From CAYVQE01 sp964633205 (GTDB taxonomy: Bacteria > Myxococcota > B64-G9), in the NCBI GenBank assembly GCA_964633205.1, contig CAZWFN010000164.1:1-12829 (forward strand): a stretch of DNA of 12,829 nt, written 5' to 3'. Every line of letters starts with the position of its first letter. Positions within the stretch are counted from its first letter, which is position 1. The notes below the pieces were generated by a model. That model was not told the DNA's origin, did not search any database, and saw only the letters and a list, made by a program, of their open reading frames with translations. Shown here in pieces: positions 1 through 8,355 of this stretch. The translations under genes and the position numbers were made by a program.

Positions 1-55
1 ATCTCTTCGGGCTCGATCTCTTCGGGCTCGATCTCTTCGGGCTCGATCTCTTCGG
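1..55. repeat. 15-bp tandem repeat coding for acidic pentapeptide EEIEP
   Basis: The unit atctcttcgggctcg occurs three times in perfect register (1-45) and is followed by a 10-base partial copy (46-55). The array runs off the left edge, so its true copy number is unknown. The unit is a multiple of three and lies within the kinase reading frame on the minus strand, where it encodes Glu-Glu-Ile-Glu-Pro repeats. Copies are identical at the DNA level, which suggests recent slippage expansion or contraction without frame loss. The translation comes directly from the sequence; a role as a flexible acidic spacer is inference. Confidence 0.9.
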
Positions 56-1328
56 CGTCTTCGGTCGCCGCCGGCTCCGGCTCGGCGGGCTCGGCCGCAG
101 CGGACGCGCCCGCACCGGCCAGTGAGTCGATCGCCTCGTCCTGGTCCTGGCTGCGCTCGCTGGCGCCCGGGCGCAGCGGTTCCTCGTCGGCCTGCACCGC
201 CGCGTCGATCACCGTCGGCGGATCGTCGCTCGACTCCAGGCCGAAGGAGACCTTGCGCCGCGAAGGCGCTGCCCGCGGCGGCCGCGATACCGGCTTGGCG
301 GGTTTGCTGGCCGCGGCTGCCCCGGTCTTGGCCTTGTCCTTGGCCGGGGTCTTGCGCTTGGGGGCCGGCCGCGGTGGCCGCGAGGGCTGTGCACCGCTGG
401 CCAGGCCGTGCAACTGCTCGAAGAACTCCCGCGGCGTGCGCTGGCGCTTGGCCGGGTTCTCGTTGAGGGCCCGTGTGATCACCGGCGCCAGCCGCTGGTG
501 CTTCTCGGGCAGCTTGGGCAAAGCCGAGTCCGGGCCCTCGTAGACCTCGCCGGTCAGCATCTCGCACAGGATCACGCCCAGCGAGTAGATGTCGGCCGCC
601 GGGCCGAAGCCGGCCGCGTCCTGGCGGATCTCGGGGGCCAGGTAGGGCAGTTGGCGGGCGGCCTCCTGGGCGGCCACGAAAGGTCGGTGCGGCACCGAGG
701 GCAGCAATCCGAAGTCGGTGACCTTGAGCACGTCGGGCAGTACGATCACGTTGTCCGGCTTCAGGTCGCCGTGGGCAGTGATCTCGTGGGCCGTGTCCAG
801 GGCCTGACAGATGTGTGAAAATATCGGCTCGAGCTCCTTGATCTCGAACGCCTGGTTTTTCTCCTTGCGCAGGCGGATGATCTTGTGCAGCGACAGGCCC
901 TCGAGCAGCTGCATGCTGAAATAGACCTTGTCGTCGTCCTGGTCCTCGTCGTAGAGCCGCACCACGTTGGGGTGTTTGATCTTGCGCACGGTGCGGATCT
1001 CGGACAGGAAACGCTTGCGTTCCTCGCGGCGCTGCAACAGCTTGGGCGACAGCACCTTGACCGCCACGTCGACGTCGATCTCCAGATCGTGGGTGCGATA
1101 GACCACGCCCACCGGGCCGCGGCCGATCACACCGCGGACCTCGTAGCGCTCGGCGATCTGGGCGCCCTTGTCGAGGGGCTGTCCGTCCTTGGGCTCGACG
1201 GTGCCCAACGCGGGATCGGTGGGATCCTTCTTCTTGCCGCCCTGTTGGCGATCCAGGAACTTCTGACCGCACTGGCTGCAGAACTCGCTGCCGTCGGGAT
1301 TGTGGCTACCACAGCGGAAGCAAAGCAC
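1..1328 (-). CDS. Ser/Thr protein kinase with N-terminal zinc ribbon and acidic repeat tail (C-terminus cut by window edge)
   Basis: This is a cytoplasmic-looking eukaryotic-type protein kinase; 442 residues are visible and the frame is open at the left edge. The start is GTG at 1328, placed 8 bases after AGGAGG (1337-1342), and it puts a Cys4 zinc ribbon (C3, C6, C17, C20) at the very N-terminus. The kinase domain spans about residues 60-315. It has a Gly-rich loop GRGPVGVV (69-76), ATP-binding K91 in VAVKV, helix-C E110, catalytic loop HGDLKPDN (186-193), metal-binding DFG (205-207) and APE (231-233). The catalytic Asp188 and all other key residues are present, but the Arg of the HRD motif is Gly187, so it is a non-RD kinase and may not need activation-loop phosphorylation. 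After the kinase domain comes a Lys/Arg/Pro/Ala-rich stretch (about 320-375), then an Asp/Glu-rich stretch ending in EEIEP repeats. No membrane segment is seen in the visible part. Substrate and pathway cannot be told. It is divergent from the dehydrogenase gene. Confidence 0.93.
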   Translation of the reverse strand, partial: MLCFRCGSHNPDGSEFCSQCGQKFLDRQQGGKKKDPTDPALGTVEPKDGQPLDKGAQIAERYEVRGVIGRGPVGVVYRTHDLEIDVDVAVKVLSPKLLQRREERKRFLSEIRTVRKIKHPNVVRLYDEDQDDDKVYFSMQLLEGLSLHKIIRLRKEKNQAFEIKELEPIFSHICQALDTAHEITAHGDLKPDNVIVLPDVLKVTDFGLLPSVPHRPFVAAQEAARQLPYLAPEIRQDAAGFGPAADIYSLGVILCEMLTGEVYEGPDSALPKLPEKHQRLAPVITRALNENPAKRQRTPREFFEQLHGLASGAQPSRPPRPAPKRKTPAKDKAKTGAAAASKPAKPVSRPPRAAPSRRKVSFGLESSDDPPTVIDAAVQADEEPLRPGASERSQDQDEAIDSLAGAGASAAAEPAEPEPAATEDAEEIEPEEIEPEEIEPEE

Positions 1329-1559
1329 GGATCGCTCCTCCTGCCGCGATGGGGAAAACTCTTCTACCAGCACACGCTTACGCGCTGTTCGTGTACCATA
1401 GTTCCAGACGGACGACAAGCACTTCCAGGTCTTCCGGAATCTCTTGGCACTTGGCGCCTGCTTTCCCAGAGCGGCCGTCTCGGTCCTGATTGCGCGGTCG
1501 GCCGGGGCCGCGGTACCATGGGCCGGTGGTGATGGACCGCGAGGGGGAGGGAAGATCGA
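1329..1559. other. Intergenic region between divergent kinase and dehydrogenase genes
   Basis: These 231 bases separate the GTG of the kinase (reading left) from the ATG of the dehydrogenase (reading right), so the region should hold both promoters. Both genes have good Shine-Dalgarno sequences: AGGAGG for the kinase and GGAGG (1546-1550) nine bases before the dehydrogenase ATG. No convincing -35/-10 pair was found for the kinase; the best, TTGTCG-N17-TACACG on the minus strand, is poor. No RNA gene or small ORF with a ribosome binding site stands out. Confidence 0.5.
1490..1519 (+). promoter_or_regulatory. Weak candidate sigma70 promoter for the dehydrogenase gene
   Basis: TTGCGC (1490-1495), an 18-base spacer and TACCAT (1514-1519) lie about 40 bases before the dehydrogenase ATG. 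The -35 box matches the consensus at 3 of 6 positions and the -10 box at 4 of 6. The position is reasonable, but the match is not strong enough to rule out chance. Confidence 0.25.
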
Positions 1560-2735
1560 ATGGCGAGCGCAGCGTTCGAGTTCGCCACTGCGGGTCGGAT
1601 TCGATTCGGCCGCGGTGTGGCCGGGGAGCTGCCGGATCTGCTGCAGCCGCTGGGTCAATTCGCGCTGCTGCTGACCGGAGGCGACGCCGCGCGCAGCCAG
1701 CACCTGCAGCGGACCCTGCGCGAGCGCAACCTCACGCTGACCCAGCACGCCATCGCGGCCGAGCCCACGGTCGACGATGTGGCCGAAGCGGTTGCGGTTG
1801 CCCGCCGCTCCGGCTCCACCGCGGTGGTGGCGGTGGGCGGCGGCAGCGTGATCGATGTGGGCAAGGCGGTGGCCGCGCTGCTGACCAACCACGACGAGTT
1901 GTCGGACTACCTGGAGGTGGTCGGCCGCGGACGGCCGCTGGAAGAACCGGCCGCGTCCTTGATCGCGGTGCCCACCACGGCCGGTACCGGCTCAGAGGTC
2001 ACCCGCAACGCGGTCATGCGGGTGCCGGCCAAGGCGGTCAAGGTCAGCCTGCGCTCGCCGCTGATGCTGCCGCGGCTGGCCCTGGTCGACCCCGAGCTGA
2101 CGCTGTCCATGCCGCCGGCGTTGACCGCGGCCACCGGCTTGGACGCGCTGACCCAGTTGATCGAGCCGTTCGTATCGGTGGCCGCCAACCCGCTGACCGA
2201 CGCCTTGTGCAGCCAGGGCATACGGCGCGCGGCCCGTTCGCTGAAGGCCGCCTTTCGCGCCGGCGACGACCTGGACGCCCGCGAGGACATGTGCCTGGCC
2301 AGCCTGTTCGGCGGGCTGGCGCTGGCCAACGCCAAGCTGGGGGCGGTCCACGGCTTCGCCGGGCCCATCGGCGGGCTGTTCCCCGACGCGCCCCACGGCG
2401 CCATCTGCGGCCGGCTGCTGCCGCTGGTCATCGAGGTCAACGTGCGCGCGCTCAAAGAGCGCCGGCCGCGCTCGCCGGCTCTGGAGCGCTACCGCGAGCT
2501 GGCCCGCCTGCTGACCGGCGATCCGGAAGCCAAGATCATCGACGGCCTGATCTGGCTGCAGTCGCTGTGCCTGGAGCTGGGCCTGGCGCCGCTGGCGCGC
2601 TACGGCGTCAGCGAGGATCACGTCGCCGAGCTGGTGGAAAAGGCCCGCCGCGCCTCGTCGATGCAGGGCAACCCCATCAAGCTGTCGCGCGAGGAGCTCG
2701 GCGGCGTGCTGAAAAAAGAGATCGAGCTGGGCTGA
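1560..2735 (+). CDS. Iron-containing alcohol dehydrogenase family oxidoreductase, altered metal site
   Basis: The 391-residue protein has the usual length and layout of the group III (Fe-ADH) family. An N-terminal nucleotide-binding half carries GGGSVID (93-99) and PTTAGTGSEVT (138-148), and a C-terminal helical metal-binding half follows. The start is ATG 1560, nine bases after GGAGG (1546-1550). Aligned from memory with E. coli FucO (ligands D196, H200, H263, H277), D195, H264 and H279 are retained. The second ligand is Gln199 (DALTQLIE instead of DALTHAIE), and the conserved second His of the HxxxH stretch is Gly268. The enzyme may use a different metal, bind metal weakly, or have a shifted substrate range. 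The family oxidises alcohols or reduces aldehydes/ketones with NAD(P)H; the substrate here is unknown. It stands alone on the plus strand and its stop codon lies nine bases from the stop of dut. Related folds such as glycerol dehydrogenase or maleylacetate reductase fit the motifs less well. Confidence 0.9.
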   Translation: MASAAFEFATAGRIRFGRGVAGELPDLLQPLGQFALLLTGGDAARSQHLQRTLRERNLTLTQHAIAAEPTVDDVAEAVAVARRSGSTAVVAVGGGSVIDVGKAVAALLTNHDELSDYLEVVGRGRPLEEPAASLIAVPTTAGTGSEVTRNAVMRVPAKAVKVSLRSPLMLPRLALVDPELTLSMPPALTAATGLDALTQLIEPFVSVAANPLTDALCSQGIRRAARSLKAAFRAGDDLDAREDMCLASLFGGLALANAKLGAVHGFAGPIGGLFPDAPHGAICGRLLPLVIEVNVRALKERRPRSPALERYRELARLLTGDPEAKIIDGLIWLQSLCLELGLAPLARYGVSEDHVAELVEKARRASSMQGNPIKLSREELGGVLKKEIELG

Positions 2736-2749
2736 AAGAACCGTTCAGC
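2731..2749. terminator. Short inverted repeat spanning the two convergent stop codons
   Basis: GCTGAA (2731-2736), a 7-base loop and TTCAGC (2744-2749) form a 6-bp perfect stem. One arm contains the dehydrogenase stop (TGA 2733-2735) and the other the dut stop on the opposite strand. It is the only hairpin in the 9-bp gap between the genes. It is short and lacks a strong T-tract, so any terminator role is tentative. Confidence 0.3.
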
Positions 2750-3206
2750 GTCCGGTGTGACCGAAGCCGCCGCTGCCCCGGGGACTGTTCTCGAGCTGGT
2801 CGACCTCGCGCCAGCGCGCCCTGGCCACCGGGGCGATGACCAGCTGGGCGATGCGTTGGCCGGGCTCGATGCGGACCGACTTGCGCGCCAGGTTGACGGC
2901 GATGACCTTGAGCTCACCGCGGTAGTCGCTGTCGATGGTGCCGGGAGCGTTGGCCACGCTCAGGCCCGTCTCCAGCGCCAGGCCCGAACGCGGCCGCACC
3001 TGACCCTCGAGCCCGGGTGGCAGGGCGATGGCGATGCCGGTAGGCACCGCCCGCCGCTCCAGGCTCTCGAGCCGCCAGGGCCGGTCGATGGCCGCGCGCA
3101 GATCCATCCCCGCACTGCCGGCCGTCTGGTAACGGGGCAGCTCCAGCCCGGCCCCGTGGGCCAGCCGCTGCAGCGCAACCGCGACCTCTTCTTGCCGCCC
3201 GGCCAC
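2745..3206 (-). CDS. dut: Deoxyuridine 5'-triphosphate nucleotidohydrolase (dUTPase)
   Basis: It hydrolyses dUTP to dUMP and pyrophosphate, keeping uracil out of DNA and supplying dUMP for thymidylate synthesis; the family acts as a cytoplasmic homotrimer. The 153-residue protein shows all five dUTPase motifs in order: AGSAGMDLRA (I), RPRSGLA (II), NAPGTIDSDYRGEL (III, with the catalytic Asp), GQRIAQLVI (IV) and the C-terminal Gly-rich RGSGGFGHTG (V) that closes over the substrate. The start is GTG at 3206, only nine bases after the pnp stop, with GAGG about seven bases upstream. The next possible ATG (MDLRA) would remove motif I. The tight spacing implies co-transcription with pnp, a common arrangement. 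Confidence 0.96.
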   Translation of the reverse strand: MAGRQEEVAVALQRLAHGAGLELPRYQTAGSAGMDLRAAIDRPWRLESLERRAVPTGIAIALPPGLEGQVRPRSGLALETGLSVANAPGTIDSDYRGELKVIAVNLARKSVRIEPGQRIAQLVIAPVARARWREVDQLENSPRGSGGFGHTGR

Positions 3207-3215
3207 GGAGCGGCC

Positions 3216-5321
<2,106 letters not shown>

Positions 5322-5361
5322 GATTCTCACCTCTCTCGTTTGGGACACCCGCCACCGGCGT

Positions 5362-5377
5362 CGAAAACCGGTTTTCG
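5362..5377. promoter_or_regulatory. 16-bp perfect palindrome in the pnp leader
   Basis: CGAAAACCGGTTTTCG is a perfect 16-bp palindrome 41 bases upstream of the pnp start codon. It is AT-richer in its arms than its surroundings. It could be a binding site for a dimeric regulator or, as RNA, a short hairpin. Which of these, if either, cannot be decided from the sequence. Confidence 0.45.
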
Positions 5378-5466
5378 TCCACAGCGGATGCGGTCCTCGT
5401 GCGAGGACGCGGGTTCTGGATGCGAACCGTGGATCGGCGGGCGAGGAGGGCAGCAATCAGTCCCAC

Positions 5467-5503
5467 CTCGGCAGCCTCGAACCGCGGGCTCGAGGCTGCC
5501 GAG
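5467..5503 (-). promoter_or_regulatory. Strong 14-bp stem-loop between rpsO and pnp
   Basis: CTCGGCAGCCTCGA (5467-5480) and TCGAGGCTGCCGAG (5490-5503) are perfect complements around a 9-base loop. No T-run follows on the minus strand, so it is not a textbook intrinsic terminator. It lies about 145 bases upstream of the pnp start. A long perfect duplex here recalls the RNase III-cleaved leader hairpin that mediates pnp autoregulation in enterobacteria. That function is inferred from position only. Confidence 0.6.
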
Positions 5504-5562
5504 CAAGAACCAATGGCTCCCCGACCTGCGTCCGGGCGAACCACGGGGCCACGTCATGTCAA

Positions 5563-5595
5563 CCGCGGGCCGCCGTTGCGGCCGGCGACCCGCGG
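5563..5595 (-). terminator. GC-rich imperfect hairpin downstream of rpsO
   Basis: The outer arms CCGCGGG (5563-5569) and CCCGCGG (5589-5595) pair perfectly. Between them an inner GCCG/CGGC stem with small bulges closes a short loop. It begins about 20 bases after the rpsO stop codon on the minus strand. It could end or attenuate the rpsO transcript or protect its 3' end, but there is no T-tract. Confidence 0.4.
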
Positions 5596-5614
5596 CTCGA
5601 AACACCTCTCAGCA

Positions 5615-5887
5615 CTACTTGCGGATGCCGAGCGCCTCGATGATCTTGCGGTAGCGCTGCTCGTCCTTGCGCCGGGTGTAGTCCAACAAGCGCCGCCGCC
5701 GGCTGACCAGCTTCAGCAGGCCGCGCCGCGAGTGATGGTCCTGCTTGTGCTGCTTGAAATGCTCGGTCAGGTGCTTGATGCGTTTGGTCAACAGCGCGAT
5801 CTGGACCTCGGGCGAGCCGGTGTCCGACTCGTGCAGCCGGTAGGATCCGATCACCTCTGTTTTCAACCCTGGAAAACGCTTAGACAT
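5615..5887 (-). CDS. rpsO: 30S ribosomal protein S15
   Basis: S15 is a primary 16S rRNA-binding protein that organises the central domain/platform of the 30S subunit. The 90-residue protein (typical 88-90) has the family signatures TGSPEVQIALLTKRI, HLTEHFKQHKQDHHSRRGLL and LVSRRRRLLDYTRRKD. ATG 5887 is preceded by GAGGAGG with good spacing. The gene has its own consensus-like promoter and a short structured leader, and lies between truB and pnp as in many bacteria. S15 represses its own translation by binding its leader in several phyla; the leader here could do the same. Confidence 0.98.
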   Translation of the reverse strand: MSKRFPGLKTEVIGSYRLHESDTGSPEVQIALLTKRIKHLTEHFKQHKQDHHSRRGLLKLVSRRRRLLDYTRRKDEQRYRKIIEALGIRK

Positions 5888-5909
5888 CTCGTCCCTCCTC
5901 CTCGACAGG

Positions 5910-5937
5910 CGCCAGCGGGGGGACGGTCCCCACGGCG
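5910..5937 (-). promoter_or_regulatory. Structured rpsO 5' leader, possible S15 autoregulatory element
   Basis: Between the predicted transcription start (about 5944) and the Shine-Dalgarno lies an inner palindromic stem GGGGAC/GTCCCC (5919-5931) flanked by outer CGCC/GGCG arms (5910-5913 and 5934-5937). It sits directly upstream of the GAGGAGG ribosome binding site. Ribosomal-protein leaders of this gene vary in structure between phyla, so the absence of a known motif does not exclude control by S15. Pairing is seen in the sequence; function is inferred. Confidence 0.35.
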
Positions 5938-5950
5938 TGAAATCCGGCGT

Positions 5951-5979
5951 ACCTTAGGCGGGTTCCGGCCGACTGTCAA
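5951..5979 (-). promoter_or_regulatory. Sigma70-type promoter for rpsO(-pnp-dut)
   Basis: On the minus strand a perfect -35 TTGACA (5974-5979) is followed after exactly 17 bases by TAAGGT (5951-5956), which has the T-A-N-N-N-T core of a -10 box. It lies in the 115-bp gap after truB and would start transcription near 5944, about 57 bases before the rpsO ATG. Confidence 0.75.
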
Positions 5980-6002
5980 CTTGTTTCTCGACCCACCCGG
6001 GC

Positions 6003-6941
6003 TCAGCCGCCGGCCCGGGGCGGGCGCAGCACGCGCAGGATGTGCATGGCCGGCTGCGCACCGGCCGGCGCCAGCTCGGCGAGCACGATCGGAGCGGCGT
6101 CCGGCGGCATGAACCAGACGGTGCGCGGTTCGTCCGCCGCAGCTACGCCCAGCCGCTCCAGATCGGCCCGCTCGAGCCGCTGCCCGTTGGCCAGCCGGCG
6201 GGCGATGCCGGCGGTGACGTCGATGCGGGCGAACCGCGTCAGCACCTGCTCCAGGCTCAGCAGGCTGCCCAGCACGCTGGCCCGGTCGAGCGTCTCGGCC
6301 GGCCGGGCCCGCTCCAGGTGCCAGCCGCAGACCTCGGTGCGCTCCAGCGCGCTCAGGTGGCCCACCGTGCCCAGGGCGCGGGCGATGGCGTCCGCCAGGC
6401 TGCGGATGTAGGTGCCGGAAGAGCAGAGCACGTCCAGCTCCAGCGCGGTCGACTCCAGGGCCACCAACTCGAGCCGGTGGATGGTCACCGGCCGCGGCTG
6501 GCGTTCGACCTCGATACCCTGGCGGGCCAGGGCGTAGAGCCGTTGGCCTCGGTGGTGCACGGCCGAGTACATCGGCGGCACCTGATCGATGGCGCCGCGC
6601 AAGGGCTCGAGAGCCGCCGCCACCACTGCCGCGTCCAGCCGCGGCACCGCGGCCCGTTCCACCGGCTGGCCGGTGGCGTCCAGGCTGTCGGTGGCCGTGC
6701 CCAGCTGCAGCCGGGCCCGGTAGCGTTTGTCGCCGCTGCTCAGCCAACGGGTCAGCTTGGTGGCTTCGCCCACGGTCAGCGGCAACAGCCCGGTGGCCAT
6801 CGGGTCCAGGGTGCCGGTGTGACCCACCTTGGTCCGGGGCAGCAGCTTTTTGACGCGCCGCACCACATCGAAGGAGGTTTGGCCGGCCGGCTTGGCGACC
6901 AGCAACACCCCGTCGACCAGGGCCACCCGCTCAATCGTCAT
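6003..6941 (-). CDS. truB: tRNA pseudouridine(55) synthase
   Basis: TruB isomerises U55 in the T-loop of tRNAs to pseudouridine and also acts as a tRNA folding chaperone. The 312-residue protein has the family start GVLLVAKPAGQTSFDVV, the catalytic motif HTGTLDPMATG with the nucleophile D46, YSAVHHRGQRLYALAR, and SSGTYIRSLADAIARALG followed by HLSALERTEVCGW. A C-terminal segment (about 250-312) corresponds to the PUA-like region. ATG 6941 was chosen because GGAG lies just upstream and the family N-terminus begins there; a longer in-frame start at 7058 would add residues that overlap the upstream gene. It overlaps the rbfA-nrnA frame by 11 bases (ATGACGATTGA), indicating translational coupling. 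Confidence 0.97.
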   Translation of the reverse strand: MTIERVALVDGVLLVAKPAGQTSFDVVRRVKKLLPRTKVGHTGTLDPMATGLLPLTVGEATKLTRWLSSGDKRYRARLQLGTATDSLDATGQPVERAAVPRLDAAVVAAALEPLRGAIDQVPPMYSAVHHRGQRLYALARQGIEVERQPRPVTIHRLELVALESTALELDVLCSSGTYIRSLADAIARALGTVGHLSALERTEVCGWHLERARPAETLDRASVLGSLLSLEQVLTRFARIDVTAGIARRLANGQRLERADLERLGVAAADEPRTVWFMPPDAAPIVLAELAPAGAQPAMHILRVLRPPRAGG

Positions 6942-8292
6942 CCCGCTCCTGGGGCCCGAGGGTCTCGTCCATGGCGTCGCTGACGGCCTGGCGGATGCGC
7001 TGGCGCGCGCCGTCGAGGTCTTCGTCCAGCATGCAGCCGGCCGCGTTGGCGTGGCCACCGCCGCCGAAACGGGCGGCGATGGCGGCCACGTTGACGTTGC
7101 CGCGCGAGCGGAAGCTGATCTTGTACTGCCGGGGCTCGATCTCGCGAAACTGGACCGAGACCTCGACGCCTTCGATGGAACGGGGGTAGTTGATGAACCC
7201 GTCGATGTGCTCCTCGTTGGTCCCGGTACGCTCGAACATGTCGCGGGTGACCACGATCGAGCCGAAGCGGCCGCCGGCCTCGACCCGCAGCGTCGGCAAC
7301 ACTTCGGCCAGCAGCTCGATTCGGCCGAGCGGCTGGGACTCGTAGACCTCCAGGGCCACGTCCCAGGGCGACACGCCGGCGGCCACCATGTCGGCGGCGG
7401 CGCGCAGGGCGCCGGGGCTGGTGTTGGAGTAGCGGAACGAGCCGGTATCGGTCAGCAAGGTGGTGTAGATCTGGGTGGCCAGCTCGGCGTCCAGCTCCAC
7501 CGGCAGCAGGGGCAGGATGCGTGTCAACAGCTCGCCGATGGCGGCCGCGTTCGGGTCGAGGTAGACTGCCTCGCCCAGCGCCTCGGCGGTCAGGTGGTGG
7601 TCCACGCTGACCAGCCGGCCGAGCATCTCTCGCGGCGGCAGCCGGCCGACGCGCTCCAGATCGGAGCAATCCAGCACCACGGTGGTGTCGAACGGAGCCT
7701 CGTGCTCGAGATCGCTGACCAGTTGCTCGGTGCCGGACAGGAAGCGGAAGTTGTGGGGTACCGCGTCCTGGTTGTACATCACCACGTCCTTGCCCAGCTT
7801 GTCCAAAATCCGGCCCATCGCCAGGGTCGCGCCCACCGCGTCGCCGTCCGGGTTGGTGTGGCTGACGACCAGGAAGCGGCGCCCGCGCTGCAGGGCCTCG
7901 GCGATCTCCTCGGGCGAGCCCCGCACCCGGGTCGGGTCGTCCCAGCCCTCCTGTTGGCGCACCTCGCCGAGCAGGCGCTCGATCCGGTCGCCGCGGTCCA
8001 GGCTGGTGTCGTACTCGAACTGCAGCTCGGGAATATTCTTCAGATGCAAGCGCTTGCCGAGCGTCTTGCGGATGAAGCCGGCCGCGCTGTTCAGGCCCTC
8101 GGCCGACTGCTCGCGCTCGGCTTCACCGCCGGGGGTGCAGTAGTAGACCCAGGCCTTGCTCAGGTCGGGGCTGAGGTCCACGCCGGTGATGGTGACGAAG
8201 CCGATGCGCGGATCCTTGAGCCCCTTGATCAGCATGCCGCCGATCTCTTCCTGGATCTGCTCCGCAACCCGCCTGAGCCTGATGCTCGCCAT
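6931..8292 (-). CDS. rbfA-nrnA: Fusion of ribosome-binding factor A and NrnA-type DHH/DHHA1 phosphoesterase
   Basis: One uninterrupted 453-residue frame carries two proteins that are normally separate neighbours. Residues 1 to about 115 are RbfA (family length about 110-130; LRRVAEQIQEEI, KDPRIGFVTITGVDLSPDLS, AEGLNSAAGFIRKTLGKRLHLKNIPEL), the cold-adaptation and late 30S maturation factor that binds near the 16S 5' domain. A short linker (about 116-135) leads into a DHH phosphoesterase: SHTNPDGDAVGA (144-155), D208, VDHH (230-233) and LTDTGSF (280-286), all Mn-binding motifs. It ends with a DHHA1 substrate domain containing GGGGHANAAG (410-419). NrnA enzymes hydrolyse 2-5-nt oligoribonucleotides and 3'-phosphoadenosine 5'-phosphate. 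ATG 8292 has only a weak GGGGTCGAG upstream. The gene has its own promoter and is coupled to truB. No motif is missing, so both halves are probably active. Confidence 0.93.
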   Translation of the reverse strand: MASIRLRRVAEQIQEEIGGMLIKGLKDPRIGFVTITGVDLSPDLSKAWVYYCTPGGEAEREQSAEGLNSAAGFIRKTLGKRLHLKNIPELQFEYDTSLDRGDRIERLLGEVRQQEGWDDPTRVRGSPEEIAEALQRGRRFLVVSHTNPDGDAVGATLAMGRILDKLGKDVVMYNQDAVPHNFRFLSGTEQLVSDLEHEAPFDTTVVLDCSDLERVGRLPPREMLGRLVSVDHHLTAEALGEAVYLDPNAAAIGELLTRILPLLPVELDAELATQIYTTLLTDTGSFRYSNTSPGALRAAADMVAAGVSPWDVALEVYESQPLGRIELLAEVLPTLRVEAGGRFGSIVVTRDMFERTGTNEEHIDGFINYPRSIEGVEVSVQFREIEPRQYKISFRSRGNVNVAAIAARFGGGGHANAAGCMLDEDLDGARQRIRQAVSDAMDETLGPQERDDD

Positions 8293-8305
8293 GTGTCTCG
8301 ACCCC

Positions 8306-8320
8306 GGACCGTAACGGTCC
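8306..8320 (-). promoter_or_regulatory. Small palindrome just upstream of the rbfA-nrnA ribosome binding site
   Basis: GGACCGTAACGGTCC is a 15-base inverted repeat (7-bp arms, one central base) ending 13 bases before the start codon. In the transcript it would fold directly in front of the weak Shine-Dalgarno. It could modulate initiation, but this is inference from position. Confidence 0.4.
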
Positions 8321-8337
8321 CGCTCGGTTGCCCCACC

Positions 8338-8355
8338 CGGCGCGCCGCCGCGCCG
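8338..8355 (-). promoter_or_regulatory. GC-rich hairpin in the rbfA-nrnA leader
   Basis: CGGCGCG (8338-8344) and CGCGCCG (8349-8355) pair around a 4-base loop, immediately after the predicted transcription start. With the 8306-8320 palindrome this gives a leader containing two consecutive stem-loops. In GC-rich DNA one such hairpin alone could arise by chance. Confidence 0.3.

Larger units (their letters stand above)
5322..5614. other. rpsO-pnp intergenic region rich in inverted repeats
   Basis: The 293 bases contain no credible gene. Read in the direction of transcription (right to left), they hold a GC-rich imperfect hairpin (5563-5595), a 14-bp perfect stem-loop (5467-5503), a small hairpin (5393-5408, GTCCTCG/CGAGGAC) and a 16-bp palindrome (5362-5377), then the pnp ribosome binding site. 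A consensus TTGACA (minus strand, 5557-5562) has no matching -10. In E. coli the rpsO-pnp interval holds the rpsO terminator, a pnp promoter and an RNase III stem-loop through which PNPase represses itself. The arrangement here is compatible, but equivalence is inference. Confidence 0.6.

Noticed and set aside
1..55. Possible CRISPR or regulatory repeat array
   Set aside because: The repeats are 15 bp, directly adjacent without spacers and continue the kinase reading frame, so they are coding tandem repeats.
1490..2839. 449-codon plus-strand frame overlapping the dehydrogenase in another frame
   Set aside because: The Arg/Ala/Gly/Pro-rich translation is typical of an off-frame read. The in-frame dehydrogenase with GGGSVID and metal-site motifs is the real gene.
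5557..5562. Consensus TTGACA on the minus strand upstream of pnp
   Set aside because: At 16-18 bases downstream there is only GC-rich sequence (TCGCCC) with no -10 character; not called as a promoter.
6942..7058. Upstream start for truB at 7058
   Set aside because: The extra residues overlap the end of rbfA-nrnA by over 100 bases and do not resemble TruB. ATG 6941 has GGAG upstream and the standard N-terminus.
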